Of a stretch of 64,000 nucleotides of DNA, positions 10,741 to 21,200 are shown piece after piece. Under the pieces are notes generated by a model, which saw nothing but the letters and a program-made list of their open reading frames with translations, was not told the DNA's origin and did not search any database. Every line of letters starts with the position of its first letter. Positions within the stretch are counted from its first letter, which is position 1. Source of the stretch: Flavobacteriaceae bacterium (GTDB taxonomy: Bacteria > Bacteroidota > Bacteroidia > Flavobacteriales > Flavobacteriaceae); the NCBI GenBank assembly GCA_028280265.1, contig JANQMD010000050.1, positions 1-64,000 of the forward strand. The letters run 5' to 3'. Position numbers and translations under genes: made by a program.

Positions 10741-11241
10741 ATGGAACAATTATTGGAAAATTTCTCGTTGGACTTGTTTGTAAAGCAAACAGTGTTATTT
10801 ATCATACTCATTTTTTTAATGGTAAAGTATGCATGGAAACCAATAACGAAAGCTTTAAACGAACGAGAAGAAGGAATCAAAAATTCGTTAGAATCTGCTG
10901 AAGAAGCAAAGAAAGAAATGGAAAACTTGCAAGCTAGCAATGAGCAATTGTTGAAAGAAGCGAGAGCAGAGAGAGATGCTTTGATGAAAGAAGCTCGTGA
11001 GATCAAAGATAAAATGATTAGCGATGCGAAAGACGAAGCAAAAGAAGTAGCTTCAAAGTTGATTCAAAATGCACAAGCGTCTATTGAGCAAGAAAAACAA
11101 GCGGCACTTTCTGAATTGAAACACCAAGTAGCAGAATTGTCTATTGGAATTGCAGAAACTGTAGTGAAAAAAGAATTAGCATCTAAAAAAGACCAATTAA
11201 AATTGGTTGAAGGATTGTTAGAAGATGTTACTTTAAAGTAA
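10741..11241 (+). CDS. atpF: ATP synthase F0 subunit b
   Basis: A 166-residue peripheral-stalk subunit. One N-terminal membrane helix (FVKQTVLFIILIFLMVKYAW) is followed by a long charged coiled coil rich in Glu, Lys and Ala (about residues 40-150). As a dimer it connects F0 to subunit delta at the top of F1. It lies 7 bp before atpH. Confidence 0.95.
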   Translation: MEQLLENFSLDLFVKQTVLFIILIFLMVKYAWKPITKALNEREEGIKNSLESAEEAKKEMENLQASNEQLLKEARAERDALMKEAREIKDKMISDAKDEAKEVASKLIQNAQASIEQEKQAALSELKHQVAELSIGIAETVVKKELASKKDQLKLVEGLLEDVTLK

Positions 11242-11248
11242 TCATTGT

Positions 11249-11806
11249 ATGAAAGACACAAAAGCTGCATTACGTTACGCAAAAGCAATCTTAAACTTAG
11301 CAAAAGATTCAAAATCAGAATCTAAGGTAAACGACGATATGATCTCGGTGGCTAAGGCAATTGCTGATAACAAAGAGCTAGATGTAATGTTGCATAGCCC
11401 AATTATTAAAGCAGAAGACAAAAGAAATGTCTTAAATGCTATTTTTCAAGGCAAGGTGAACAACATTACCTTAGGATTGTTCCACCTATTAGAAGAGAAC
11501 AAGCGTTTAGGGATTTTAGAAGCGGTGGCAAAAAAGTACACCATTATCTATGACCACTTAAAGCATATAGACATTGCAAAAGTTACCACAGCGGTTCCTT
11601 TAACAAAGGATATTGAAAAGCAAGTAATGAAGAAGATTGTTGAGATTACTGGTAACAAAGCAAGTTTAGAGAATATTGTAAATCCAAATATTTTAGGTGG
11701 ATTTATTTTACGTGTAGGAGATGTGCAGTACGATGCAAGCATCTCTAACTATTTAAATGAATTAAGAAAGGAATTTGATCACAGCGATTTCATTCCAAAA
11801 ATTTAA
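11249..11806 (+). CDS. atpH: ATP synthase F1 subunit delta
   Basis: A 185-residue OSCP/delta protein. The N-terminal helical domain begins ALRYAKAILNLA, and the conserved C-terminal segment is NPNILGGFILRVGDVQYDASI. It joins the b-subunit stalk to the alpha subunits. It sits between atpF and atpA in normal operon order. Confidence 0.95.
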   Translation: MKDTKAALRYAKAILNLAKDSKSESKVNDDMISVAKAIADNKELDVMLHSPIIKAEDKRNVLNAIFQGKVNNITLGLFHLLEENKRLGILEAVAKKYTIIYDHLKHIDIAKVTTAVPLTKDIEKQVMKKIVEITGNKASLENIVNPNILGGFILRVGDVQYDASISNYLNELRKEFDHSDFIPKI

Positions 11807-11876
11807 GTTAATGCTGTAAGCTTTGTGCCTTATGCATATAGCTAAAAGCAAATAGCCAAAAGCAAAATAAATAAAG

Positions 11877-13457
11877 ATGGCAGCAATTAAACCCGCTGAA
11901 GTATCAGCAATTTTAAAGCAACAATTAACAAATTTCGAAGCGAAAGCGACGTTAAATGAAGTAGGTACTGTTTTACAAGTAGGAGACGGTATTGCTCGTG
12001 TTTATGGATTATCTAATGTACAATACGGAGAATTGGTTGAATTCGATAACGGATTGGAAGGAATCGTATTGAACTTAGAAGAAGATAACGCCGGAGTTGT
12101 ATTGTTAGGAGCTTCTACTTCTGTAAAAGAAGGATCAACAGTAAAACGTACGGAGAGAATTGCTTCTTTAAAAGCTGGAGAAGGAGTTGTAGGACGTGTT
12201 GTTGATACATTAGGAAATCCAATCGATGGTAAAGGACCAATCAAAGGTAAAACTTTCGAAATGCCTTTAGAGCGTAAAGCACCAGGAGTAATCTACCGTG
12301 AGCCTGTAACAGAGCCTTTACAAACAGGAATCAAGTCAATTGATGCGATGATCCCAGTAGGAAGAGGTCAGAGAGAATTAATCATTGGTGACCGTCAGAC
12401 AGGAAAATCTACAGTTGCTTTAGATACCATCTTAAATCAAAAAGAATTTTACGATGCTGGAGAGCCAGTTTACTGTATCTATGTAGCAATTGGTCAAAAA
12501 GCTTCTACAGTTGCAGCCATTGCAAACATGTTAGAAGAAAGAGGAGCTTTAGCCTATACAACGATTGTTGCTGCAAATGCATCTGACCCTGCACCAATGC
12601 AGGTATATGCACCATTCGCAGGAGCGGCTATTGGAGAGTACTTTAGAGATACAGGTAGACCAGCATTGATTATCTATGATGATTTATCAAAACAGGCAGT
12701 TGCTTACCGTGAGGTATCTTTATTATTAAGAAGACCTCCAGGGCGTGAGGCATATCCAGGAGACGTATTCTACTTACACTCAAGATTGTTAGAGCGTGCT
12801 GCAAAGGTAATTAATGACGATGCGATTGCTGCTCAAATGAACGACGTACCAGACTCATTGAAAGGAAAAATCAAAGGTGGAGGATCTTTAACGTCTTTAC
12901 CAATTATTGAAACTCAAGCAGGAGACGTATCGGCATATATTCCAACAAACGTAATTTCGATTACTGATGGACAGATTTTCTTAGAGTCTGATTTATTTAA
13001 CTCTGGGGTTCGTCCAGCGATTAACGTAGGAATCTCAGTATCTCGTGTAGGAGGTTCTGCTCAGATTAAATCGATGAAGAAAGTAGCGGGAACATTAAAA
13101 TTGGACCAAGCTCAATACCGTGAATTAGAAGCGTTTGCTAAGTTTGGTTCTGACCTTGATGCAGCGACTATGAACGTCATCGAAAAAGGAAAGCGTAACG
13201 TAGAAATCTTAAAACAAGCTCAAAACGATCCTTACACAGTAGAAGATCAGGTAGCGATCATCTATGCAGGTTCTAAAAACTTACTAAGAGACGTACCAGT
13301 AAATAAAGTAAAAGAGTTCGAAAGAGATTACATCGATTACTTAAATGCAAAACACAGAGATATTTTAGATACTTTAAAATCAGGAAAATTAACTGATGAG
13401 GCAATTTCTACATTAGAAAGTGCTGCAAAAGAGATCTCTAGTAAGTTTGTGAGTTAA
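11877..13457 (+). CDS. atpA: ATP synthase F1 subunit alpha
   Basis: A 526-residue subunit of full family length. Walker A is GDRQTGKST near residue 171, and the alpha-subunit signature [17 protein letters not shown] lies near residue 375. It forms the alpha3beta3 hexamer; the beta (atpD) and epsilon (atpC) genes are not in this operon, as is usual in Bacteroidota. The normal partner atpG is displaced by a small inserted gene. Confidence 0.97.
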   Translation: MAAIKPAEVSAILKQQLTNFEAKATLNEVGTVLQVGDGIARVYGLSNVQYGELVEFDNGLEGIVLNLEEDNAGVVLLGASTSVKEGSTVKRTERIASLKAGEGVVGRVVDTLGNPIDGKGPIKGKTFEMPLERKAPGVIYREPVTEPLQTGIKSIDAMIPVGRGQRELIIGDRQTGKSTVALDTILNQKEFYDAGEPVYCIYVAIGQKASTVAAIANMLEERGALAYTTIVAANASDPAPMQVYAPFAGAAIGEYFRDTGRPALIIYDDLSKQAVAYREVSLLLRRPPGREAYPGDVFYLHSRLLERAAKVINDDAIAAQMNDVPDSLKGKIKGGGSLTSLPIIETQAGDVSAYIPTNVISITDGQIFLESDLFNSGVRPAINVGISVSRVGGSAQIKSMKKVAGTLKLDQAQYRELEAFAKFGSDLDAATMNVIEKGKRNVEILKQAQNDPYTVEDQVAIIYAGSKNLLRDVPVNKVKEFERDYIDYLNAKHRDILDTLKSGKLTDEAISTLESAAKEISSKFVS

Positions 13458-13534
13458 GAGTGAAAAGTTGAGAGTTGAGTTTTTTTGAACTCACGACTCT
13501 AGGCTATCCACTCTGAATTATAAAAATTGTTGCC

Positions 13535-13873
13535 ATGAAAAAAGAAAGTCCAATACGGATTAAAAGCTTTCAGTTTGCTTGTGACATTGTAAACTATTGT
13601 GATAGACTGAAAGAGAATAAGGATTTTGAGTTAGCCTCTCAGTTATTGCGAAGTGGAACAAGTATCGGTGCAAATACAAGAGAAGCTCAAAGAGCAGAAA
13701 GTAAGAGAGATTTTAGGCACAAGTTTGGAATTGCTCTGAAGGAAGCTGAAGAAACAATGTATTGGTTAGAAATTTTAGATGCCACTCGCAGAGAGGTACC
13801 TGATAAAATGAAAAATAATTGTGAGGAGTTGATAAAAATTTTAGTAGCAATTCTAAAAAACTCACAACTCTAA
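13535..13873 (+). CDS. Four-helix-bundle protein (S23-like) inserted in the atp operon
   Basis: A 112-residue protein of the four-helix-bundle family first found as 23S rRNA intervening-sequence ORFs. Family marks are SFQFACDIVNYC, LASQLLRSGTSIGANTREAQRAES, and FGIALKEAEETMYWLE. It lies between atpA and atpG, which are normally adjacent. Both flanks contain echoes of the same words (gagttgag/ctcacgactct before, ctcacaactctaaactc after). That suggests insertion of a mobile cassette. The biochemical function is unknown. Confidence 0.8.
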   Translation: MKKESPIRIKSFQFACDIVNYCDRLKENKDFELASQLLRSGTSIGANTREAQRAESKRDFRHKFGIALKEAEETMYWLEILDATRREVPDKMKNNCEELIKILVAILKNSQL

Positions 13874-13897
13874 ACTCATAATTCTAAATTTGTAAGA

Positions 13898-14758
13898 ATG
13901 GCGAATTTAAAAGAAATACGTAACAGAATTACTTCAATTGGATCTACCATGCAGATTACCAGTGCCATGAAAATGGTATCTGCTGCAAAGTTGAAGAAGG
14001 CTCAAGATGCAATTACTGCCATGAGACCTTATTCATCTAAATTGACAGAGCTGTTACAAAGCTTAAGTGCAACTCTTGATAGTGATGTTGGAGGAGCTTA
14101 CTCTAAACAAAGAGAAGTCTCTAAAGCATTATTTGTCGTAGTAACATCTAACAGAGGTTTGTGTGGTGGATTTAATTCATCCGTAATTAAAGAAACTATC
14201 AAAAGCATCGAGGAGAATTATCAGGGAGTTGAGGTTGACTTACTAACAATAGGTAAAAAAGGAAACGACATTTTAGCAAAAAGTTACAATGTAATTGATA
14301 GCAGAAATGATGTTTTTGACGAGTTAACTTTCGAGAATGTTGCTGGAATTGCGCAGGGCTTAATGGATCAATTTGTGGAAGGAAACTACGATAAAATTGA
14401 AATCGTATACAACAGATTTAAAAACGCTGCGACTCAAATTCCTCAAGTAGAGCAATTCTTACCAATCAAACCTGTAGAAGGGGATGCAACTACCAATATG
14501 GATTACATCTTCGAGCCTTCAAAAGAGGAGATTGTTTTGGAGTTGATTCCTAAGTCACTAAAAACACAATTGTTTAAGGCTGTTAGAGATAGTTTTGCTG
14601 CTGAGCACGGAGCTCGTATGACAGCGATGCACAAAGCAACTGACAATGCAAAAGAGTTGAGAGACGAATTGTTGTTAACATACAACAAAGCACGTCAGGC
14701 TGCCATTACAAATGAGATTTTGGAAATTGTTGGTGGTGCTGAGGCACTCAATAATTAG
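13898..14758 (+). CDS. atpG: ATP synthase F1 subunit gamma
   Basis: A 286-residue central-shaft subunit. The N-terminal helix MANLKEIRNRITSI is followed by STMQITSAMKMVSAAKLKKA, the middle shows SNRGLCGGFN, and the C-terminal helix ends NKARQAAITNEILEIVGGAEAL, a family signature. It is the last F1F0 gene of the operon; a terminator follows about 75 bp after the stop. Confidence 0.97.
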   Translation: MANLKEIRNRITSIGSTMQITSAMKMVSAAKLKKAQDAITAMRPYSSKLTELLQSLSATLDSDVGGAYSKQREVSKALFVVVTSNRGLCGGFNSSVIKETIKSIEENYQGVEVDLLTIGKKGNDILAKSYNVIDSRNDVFDELTFENVAGIAQGLMDQFVEGNYDKIEIVYNRFKNAATQIPQVEQFLPIKPVEGDATTNMDYIFEPSKEEIVLELIPKSLKTQLFKAVRDSFAAEHGARMTAMHKATDNAKELRDELLLTYNKARQAAITNEILEIVGGAEALNN

Positions 14759-14834
14759 ACGAAGCAAAGCGGAGTCAAATTATAAAAAGCAGAAGCATTG
14801 AATAATTAGATAAAAATTTGATCTAAATATATTG

Positions 14835-14863
14835 AAAAGCGAACCTTATGGTTCGCTTTTTTT
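14835..14863 (+). terminator. Terminator of the atp operon
   Basis: Perfect 11-bp stem aaaagcgaacc/ggttcgctttt with a 4-base loop and a following T run. Confidence 0.9.
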
Positions 14864-14897
14864 ATACTTCTAAGAGCCTTCTATAAACAGTTTCTAA

Positions 14898-15059
14898 ATG
14901 ACCATAGACAAAAAATTAGACGAACAGTATTTTAAAACTAAGAAGAAGTATAAGCAAAATAATGATGGAAGGAAACTGTTTAAAAGTTTGGTAAAGAGAC
15001 GTCTAGTAATGTTCGTTTTATTGATTATTGTTATAGTTGTTATTTCTTTTTTTAAATAG
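14898..15059 (+). CDS. Small tail-anchored membrane protein
   Basis: A 53-residue ORF. The N-terminal half is highly charged (DKKLDEQYFKTKKKYKQNN), a basic patch follows (SLVKRR), and the C-terminal ~15 residues are a Val/Ile/Leu/Phe helix ending in FFK. It starts 38 bp after the atp terminator and would be transcribed separately. The charge pattern suggests a cytoplasmic domain and a single C-terminal membrane anchor. No known family was recognised. Confidence 0.5.
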   Translation: MTIDKKLDEQYFKTKKKYKQNNDGRKLFKSLVKRRLVMFVLLIIVIVVISFFK

Positions 15060-15160
15060 ATAAGTATTTAATAAACAGGTTGTTAAGTATTTAAAAAAGA
15101 AGGCTTCATATTTTTGGCATGCAATTTGGAATTGATATAGTGAACCAAAACCAAATGTGT

Positions 15161-16081
15161 ATGAAGACCATAAAATTACTCTTAGTTTTTATTTTTAGCG
15201 GAATGTTGTTAAGCTCATGTACCGTCATTTTTGACGATACATTAGACAATTCCATCAGTTTAGAAGAATTAATATCTAGCCATGATGTATGGTATGTAGA
15301 TATTCACGCTTCCAACCAAAATGGTCAAATCCCATTTCTTTCCAGAGCATTTACATTATCCTTTTTCAATGGGAATATGTATGCTAATAACAACATCACA
15401 GATATAGGGTTAACTGGGAACGGATTGGGGATTGTTGTAGGAAACTACAACACCTTTGGAGGTGTTTTAGAGGTCTTTCACGATCTGGATGGAAGGCATG
15501 ATTTTGAAGTTACTCGATTGTCTCTAAATGAAATTAGAATTTATGATTCTTTCTATAATGTGAGTTATGTTTTAGTAGGATATCAGAGAAATAATTTTAA
15601 TTACGATAAATTGTTCTATGACAATATTGAATATTTTTTACAAGAGTATAAAGCTTGGGAAAGAACAGCAGTAAGTGCAAATGGCACAGCGAATCCGTTT
15701 GATGATGAGCATTACTTGAGATTTACACCAGAAAATAATACAACCTTTTATTCTTCTCATGATCAATTTGGCACGAATGTTGGTAACATATTATGGAACT
15801 TTACAGGAAGCTATGAAATCTTCGATGTTCAGAACTTTAATAATTTGAAAATTTTAACATTGAATTATAACAATGGAGATACTGAAGAGTTCGAATTAAG
15901 CGTTGTCAATGATCAAAGGGTAAGGCTTTATCATACTAGTTCACAAACGACCTATGATTTTACTGGAAGAGGATTTATCCAATTCCTAAGAAAAAGTGAA
16001 AATGGAGATCAGGATGTAAGGAAACAAGGAAGAGAACGAACTAAGATAACAAGACGAGTTAAGAAAAAAATAAGTATCTGA
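15161..16081 (+). CDS. Lipoprotein of unknown function
   Basis: A 306-residue protein. The frame is open from 15119, but the ATG at 15161 is chosen because it starts a textbook lipoprotein signal (MKTIKLLLVFIFSG) with lipobox LSSC. The mature part is beta-rich, with Asn/Tyr/Phe-rich strands and possibly two related halves: an FNGNMYANNN segment and a later TFYSSHDQFGTN segment. The end is strongly basic (RTKITRRVKKKIS). I do not recognise a family. It is probably attached to the periplasmic side of the inner or outer membrane. Confidence 0.65.
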   Translation: MKTIKLLLVFIFSGMLLSSCTVIFDDTLDNSISLEELISSHDVWYVDIHASNQNGQIPFLSRAFTLSFFNGNMYANNNITDIGLTGNGLGIVVGNYNTFGGVLEVFHDLDGRHDFEVTRLSLNEIRIYDSFYNVSYVLVGYQRNNFNYDKLFYDNIEYFLQEYKAWERTAVSANGTANPFDDEHYLRFTPENNTTFYSSHDQFGTNVGNILWNFTGSYEIFDVQNFNNLKILTLNYNNGDTEEFELSVVNDQRVRLYHTSSQTTYDFTGRGFIQFLRKSENGDQDVRKQGRERTKITRRVKKKISI

Positions 16082-16164
16082 AAAGATATTGATTACAAGA
16101 AATTAAAAATAAAGTTTGGTTAGTTGATTTTTGGTTGGTTATTTTAAATAACCAATTGAAGGAG

Positions 16165-16192
16165 AACCGCTCTAGAAGTAGAGCGGTTTTTT
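16165..16192 (+). terminator. Rho-independent terminator
   Basis: Stem aaccgctct/agagcggtt with a 6-base loop and a T run, downstream of the lipoprotein gene. Confidence 0.85.
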
Positions 16193-16381
16193 CTTGCTTT
16201 AAAAAATACCACTTCATACATGAAGGAATATTCCTTTTTTTATAGCTTATCGATATTTATATGTGATTGACCGTAAGAAAAACACGACTTGTCTTAATAT
16301 AAAATTCACCTTTGTTTTGTTATTCTATCTTTACATTATGAGATAAAAAAGTTTTTCATAGTTAGTTAATTTAGTTAGTAC

Positions 16382-16410
16382 AAAAAGAGGCTGTAAAGCC
16401 TCTTTTTTAT
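16382..16410 (+). terminator. Terminator, possibly of a small RNA
   Basis: Stem aaaagaggc/gcctctttt with a T run, on the plus strand. No ORF of useful size lies between the previous terminator and this one. A TATCTTTA -7-like box occurs about 55 bp upstream (near 16326), so the pair could delimit a short (~75 nt) transcript. Apart from this candidate, 16193-16436 shows nothing else I can name. Confidence 0.6.
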
Positions 16411-16430
16411 TGGTGGTTCCAATAAAACCC

Positions 16431-16466
16431 AATAATAAAAAACTCGAGACAATCGTCTCGAGTTTT
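16431..16466 (-). terminator. Terminator of the host ssb gene
   Basis: Stem aactcgagac/gtctcgagtt with an A/T-rich tail on the minus side. A near-identical hairpin at 49044-49072 follows the element's own ssb. The two differ by a compensatory base pair (ACTCGAGA versus ACCCGAGA), which supports the structure being conserved. Confidence 0.8.
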
Positions 16467-16489
16467 CAATTCATAGCAAAAATTCCCCA

Positions 16490-16668
16490 CTACTTATTTC
16501 CTAACATCAACAATTCATTACACACCACTTCTGTAATGTATCTTTTTTCTCCCTCTTTTGTTTCATAACTTCTGGAAGTCAATTTCCCCTCTACAATTAC
16601 CTCGTTTCCTTTTTGTAGATATTTTTCAATAATTTCTGCGATTTTATTCCAAGCAATAACGTTATGCC
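16490..16668 (-). pseudogene. ssb: ssb 3' half (host copy split by integration)
   Basis: Read on the minus strand this encodes HNVIAWNKIAEIIEKYL, then VEGKLTSRSYETKEGEKRY, ending ELLMLGNK. It is the C-terminal half of a ~111-residue single-stranded-DNA-binding protein and is closely similar to the intact ssb at 49094-49429. Its N-terminal half is at 49714-49874. Joining the halves across the TGCC core restores TDTQWHNVIAW in frame. It is also overlapped out of frame by the end of the recombinase ORF. Confidence 0.92.
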
Positions 16669-18138
16669 CTGTCGTTGACCATCCGTACCCATTTCCAAAG
16701 CAGATAGCGGAGCTATTTGCTTTAGACTGAAGTTGATGTTTCTACCATCAAAGGTAATTCGGTTGGTAACAGACTGAACAATATGACGTTTCTCAGGTCT
16801 ATCTAAGTTCTTCCAGTTTTTGTAGAGTTCTTTAGACTTATCCAAAACAACAGAAAGTGAATTTTTAGCGATTTTCATTTGCTCTAACTCTTCCTTTAAT
16901 ATTAGTAGGTTCTGGTCTAGTTGTTCTTTTTGCTCATGAAGTGGTTCATAATGTTTCTTGAATCCCTTTGTCGGAATTTCTCCGTTAATATTTAACTGAA
17001 TGAGTCCATCCATTTTATCATCGAGTTTACCGATTTCCTTCATCGTTAATTCGATCTCATCTTCTTTCAATTGTTCTTCCTGAGAGCTTGATGATAGGTA
17101 ATTACTAATCTCTTCATCTGAAATAATAAACTGTTCAATTCTTGTTTTAAAAATATCCTCCAAGTCGTCTTTATCAATGCGAACTCTGCATTTAGGACAC
17201 GAGTATTTATTCGTCTTAGTTTGCATTTTCATTGGATGTCCATTATGACAAAAGAGGTATCCTGTAAACAAATGAACTCTTTGATTTAAGGGTTTGGTTT
17301 GTTTGCTATTGAGTTCCTGTTCTCGAATAATGGCATTGCAGGCATCCCAAAGTTCTTCTTTAATCAGAGGCGGACACGGTGTAAATATCCATTCTTCTTT
17401 TGGCTTTACATGGGAAGGATTGTCTTCTGTGGGAACTCTTCGATAATTTGATTTCCTTACTCCTTTTGCATCAGAATTTTTTAGAAGTCGAGTGATCGTT
17501 ACATCCGTCCATTTCTTATTCTTGCGAGTTCTATATCCCTTTTCATTAAGTATTCGAGCAACGGTACTTCTTCTCTTATGTTCTAAAAAGAGTTCGTAAA
17601 TCAACTTTCTTACTGGTGCTTCTTCTTCATTAATGACAATCTGAGAGTCCTCAATTTTATATCCGTATGAGGCCATCCCTCCAGTGAACTTCCCCATAGC
17701 TCTTCTTGTCTCAAGAGAAGCCATCATACGCTCAAGGTTATTTTCTCGTTCCCATTGAGCCATAGCAGCAATCATCGTGTAGAACAGTCTTCCACTTGAT
17801 GTTGAAGTATCTATTGATTCGTTAAGAGAAATAAGGTTTGCATTGTGCTTTTGAAAGTACTTAGAATAGTACAATAGCTCCTCAGTATTTCGAGCCAATC
17901 GAGCGAGCTTACTAAAGATTAAGCCCTCAATTACTCCTGACTTGATATCCTCAAGCATTTGTCTGGTTTGAATCAGATTTTTAGTCGTCTTACCTGATAT
18001 ACTCGGAAGCATGTAGACTCTCACTACATTCCATCCTTTTGCTTCGGCATAACGACGTCCTCTTTCTTCATGTATTTCAGGACTTTCTTTATTTTTCTTA
18101 TCGATTATGCTTACTCGAACAAATATTCCAACATCCAT
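16597..18138 (-). CDS. Large serine recombinase (integrase), C-terminus cut by its own integration
   Basis: A 513-residue ORF. The resolvase domain starts MDVGIFVRVS (catalytic Ser in the FVRVSIIDK segment), with SKLARLARNTEELLY and MAAMAQWERENNLERM. A recombinase domain and a zinc ribbon (CHNGH and CPKCR cysteines, about residues 306-332) follow, then a long coiled coil (about 350-440). Codon 491 lies on the crossover core; the last 22 residues are encoded by host ssb DNA in another frame. In the excised circle the frame continues in phase into the HTH ORF at 49442-49705, giving about 581 residues. It catalyses integration into ssb. Confidence 0.93.
   Translation of the reverse strand: MDVGIFVRVSIIDKKNKESPEIHEERGRRYAEAKGWNVVRVYMLPSISGKTTKNLIQTRQMLEDIKSGVIEGLIFSKLARLARNTEELLYYSKYFQKHNANLISLNESIDTSTSSGRLFYTMIAAMAQWERENNLERMMASLETRRAMGKFTGGMASYGYKIEDSQIVINEEEAPVRKLIYELFLEHKRRSTVARILNEKGYRTRKNKKWTDVTITRLLKNSDAKGVRKSNYRRVPTEDNPSHVKPKEEWIFTPCPPLIKEELWDACNAIIREQELNSKQTKPLNQRVHLFTGYLFCHNGHPMKMQTKTNKYSCPKCRVRIDKDDLEDIFKTRIEQFIISDEEISNYLSSSSQEEQLKEDEIELTMKEIGKLDDKMDGLIQLNINGEIPTKGFKKHYEPLHEQKEQLDQNLLILKEELEQMKIAKNSLSVVLDKSKELYKNWKNLDRPEKRHIVQSVTNRITFDGRNINFSLKQIAPLSALEMGTDGQRQGITLLLGIKSQKLLKNIYKKETR
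16665..16690. other. attL: core TGCC plus left attP arm
   Basis: The core TGCC (16665-16668) is followed by the element arm GTCGTTGACCATCCGTACCC (16671-16690). This arm is the inverted partner (18 of 20 identical) of the right-end arm at 49690-49709. Host ssb sequence lies to the left. The site is inside the recombinase reading frame. Confidence 0.85.
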
Positions 18139-18163
18139 TATTTCAGTGTTTTACAGCTAACCT

Positions 18164-18196
18164 AACACATGTTTTTGGAACACCAAAGCATGTGTT
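18164..18196. repeat. Inverted repeat between ATPase and recombinase genes
   Basis: AACACATG at 18164-18171 pairs with CATGTGTT at 18189-18196, and inside it TTGG pairs with CCAA. It sits just upstream of the recombinase start on the minus strand. There is no T run, so an operator for the recombinase is more likely than a terminator. Confidence 0.5.
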
Positions 18197-18204
18197 GAAC
18201 ATCT

Positions 18205-21200
18205 TTACTTTTTCCTAAAAAGTCGTTTTACAATATGTTCTCGAATACTTTTTGAATCGCTAATAGTGGTATTTTCAAAGTTGGTTGTTACTCGAAAACC
18301 TTTTATGACTTCCTGTTTCATTTCGACAGGATGCGAAAAGCTATCAAGCAAAGATGGAATCTCAGAAGGGGAGATAAACTTTACTTTTTTTAGCTTACTC
18401 TTGGGTATCTTTTCAATTGCCAGCTTCTCAATACTTAACAAGTGCTTTGTATTATTTGAAACCATAACGACAAGATCAACTTTTTCATCAATACATTTCT
18501 TGATATTCTTAACCTCATAATCTGCTTTGTTGGTAACCGAAACTTCAAAAGCTATCATCAATTTATTTCTTTGTAATACCACATCCACTCTACCTCCTGT
18601 TTTGGTTTCCTTTTCAATGTTTGCTTGGAATCCACGCTCTTGACCCAACTTTTTGATGATCTGTTGTGTATATCTATGTTCTCGAATGGTTTTTGACTCT
18701 TCCTCTCGTTCAATCAGTTCATTCTTTACTTCTTCTGAAACCTCATTAGATTCTTCTTCACGAATAATCAATTCTTGTGGTTTTTGAGTAATTGCAGTTT
18801 TTGGCTTTTCTCGTTTTTGAATCTTTACTTCCTCACTAGACTGACCAAAACTCTTGTTTAGTATTTCTTCAATATCTTCTTTTCTCTGTCCATACTGATT
18901 TCTCGATTGAGTTACAATCTCCTTTCTTTTTTCGTTGTAAACTGATGCCTCTATACTTTCAATTAGTGGAGTTGTTAGGTTCCAGTCATTGTTCGCCCCA
19001 CCTACTCGCATGATAGCTTGACCTGTTTGTAATTGTTGTAAATCATTTACTTCAAAATGAGTAAAACCATCGGCCAGTTTTCGTGCATCGTTATCTCCAA
19101 CCCTGAAGCATATCCTGATGCTTGGATTTGATAGAACTGAATTGAGAACTTTTGGATTATCAATTTGAGTCAAATCTTGGTGAGCCAATACTAGACCCAA
19201 TCCGTACTTTCTCGCACCTGATAAAATTGAGAGGATAGATTGGTTGTTTATGTAGTTGTGGCACTCATCAATGTAAACATAGAAGGGGAATCGTTCTTGC
19301 TTATGTAATGATTGTCTGCTGAATGCTACTTGATTGATTTTTGATAGAAAAAGTGATCCCAGAAGATTACTATTTTCTTCTCCAATCAGTCCTTGCGGAA
19401 GCTTAAAGAGTACAATCTTTTTATCTTCAATACAGGTCTTGAAATCAATCCCGCTTTTTTGAGCAAGCATGTATCTAACAATCTTTGGTCTCAAAAAGGT
19501 ATCAATTCTTGTGATGAGAGGAGCAATTCGCTTTTTCACCATTGGGTACTCATTCTCCCAATAGTATTGAATAGAAGCATCTTCAACGTTCCTTAGAAAC
19601 TCCGCTCGAAATTTATCCTCTAGTAAGAAGCGTTTTAACTCAATCAATGTTCCTCCCTCGCTACTCTCTAAAAAAGTATTTACCGCTTGAGAAAGTACCG
19701 ATGTCATGGTATCTCCCCAAGAAGTTGCATATCGTTTGAAGACTTCTACAATATCCGATGATAATACAATCTTTTCCAATTCGGTTGGAGCATGAAGCAA
19801 GTTGAACCCAATAGGGAAGTTAGCATCAGAAGGGGCAACAAGAACCACATCATTCATTCTGAAATTTGGGACTCTGGCGATAACATCTTCGACAATATCG
19901 CCATGAGGATCGAAAAGAAAAACACCATTTCCTTGTTCCATATCATCACAAATCATATTGACTAAAAGAGTAGATTTTCCTGTTCCTGTACTACCAATAA
20001 TATGCACATGTCGAACCTTATGTTCGTCAGAAACCATCACATCTAACTCTTGATTATTATGATCATTAATCCCAAGGAAATACTTAGAATTTTGAAACGT
20101 TAATGGAACTTTTCGTGTTGTTTGAAGGTTACTTTGCAGCAGTTTTGAAACTACTGAACTGTTTGGATAGTGAACAAGAGTTGCAAGCTCTTTGGTATTG
20201 AGAATAAAGCCAAGTCGATTGGATGTCCTATGATGAAGGTTGTACCAATGAAAATCATACTTGTATCCTTCGTTGGATAGGGGAAAGAGCTTATTGTAAC
20301 GGGAACGAGTAATCCCACTTATCTGATTGATAATATTCTGCGAAAGTAACTCGCTTCGAGTATCGTTTACCCCTTGAACAGCAATTCGTGAAACTACTGA
20401 GAACAAAGGTTGCGATACCTTTTCCTTAGCACAAACAAGCATTTCAGGAGCATCAGTAAAAAAAGAACCTCCTTTCCCATCAGAAACCGAGGTAACGATA
20501 TCTCTTGCTATGGGAGTTGATATTCCTTTGAAGATCGTTTGAATAACAGCTACCTCTCCATTTTGCAGTTGTTCTAGTGATGCAATGACCGAAGTTAGCG
20601 GATCAATATTGTAATTCTCAGATATGGCAATCGGTCTCATAAACTCTTCATCCAACCCAAAATCTGAAATGGCAATATCTCTTGAATCATCAAAGGGAAG
20701 TTTAGTATCTGTCTTTACTACTATTGCAGAAGGGAAGTATGCCTTTAGCTGCGATTCTAAATTTGTAACATCTTCTTGACTGCATACAATCTGTATTTTT
20801 ATCTCTTCAAATGTGGCAAGAATTTCAAATGAAACAGCGTGTTGAGAAAAGGAAAGAGTATTGAGAAATTGTTGTGTGCTAAGTGGAGATATATTGTAGT
20901 TCCTTGAGAAAGAAAGTACCAAAGTGGTTCGCTTTGGTACTTCTTCAACTTCAAGATACTTAGGTATTATTTCAACTACTTCGTTAATATCTTCTTGTCC
21001 GTTTGTCCCTTTAAATAAGTTAAGCAGTTGGGTAAATACTGATGGAACTCTACCATCGTCGTGTCCTGCTGGGGAATCAAACTGATTTCTCGAAAAAGGA
21101 ATATATGGTGGCTCAATATCAACTGGAGTTTGAGAGAGGTAGTACCCACGACCTAGCAACTCCCATTGATAGAAATCAATCGTTGCTTTTTCACTCAAAC

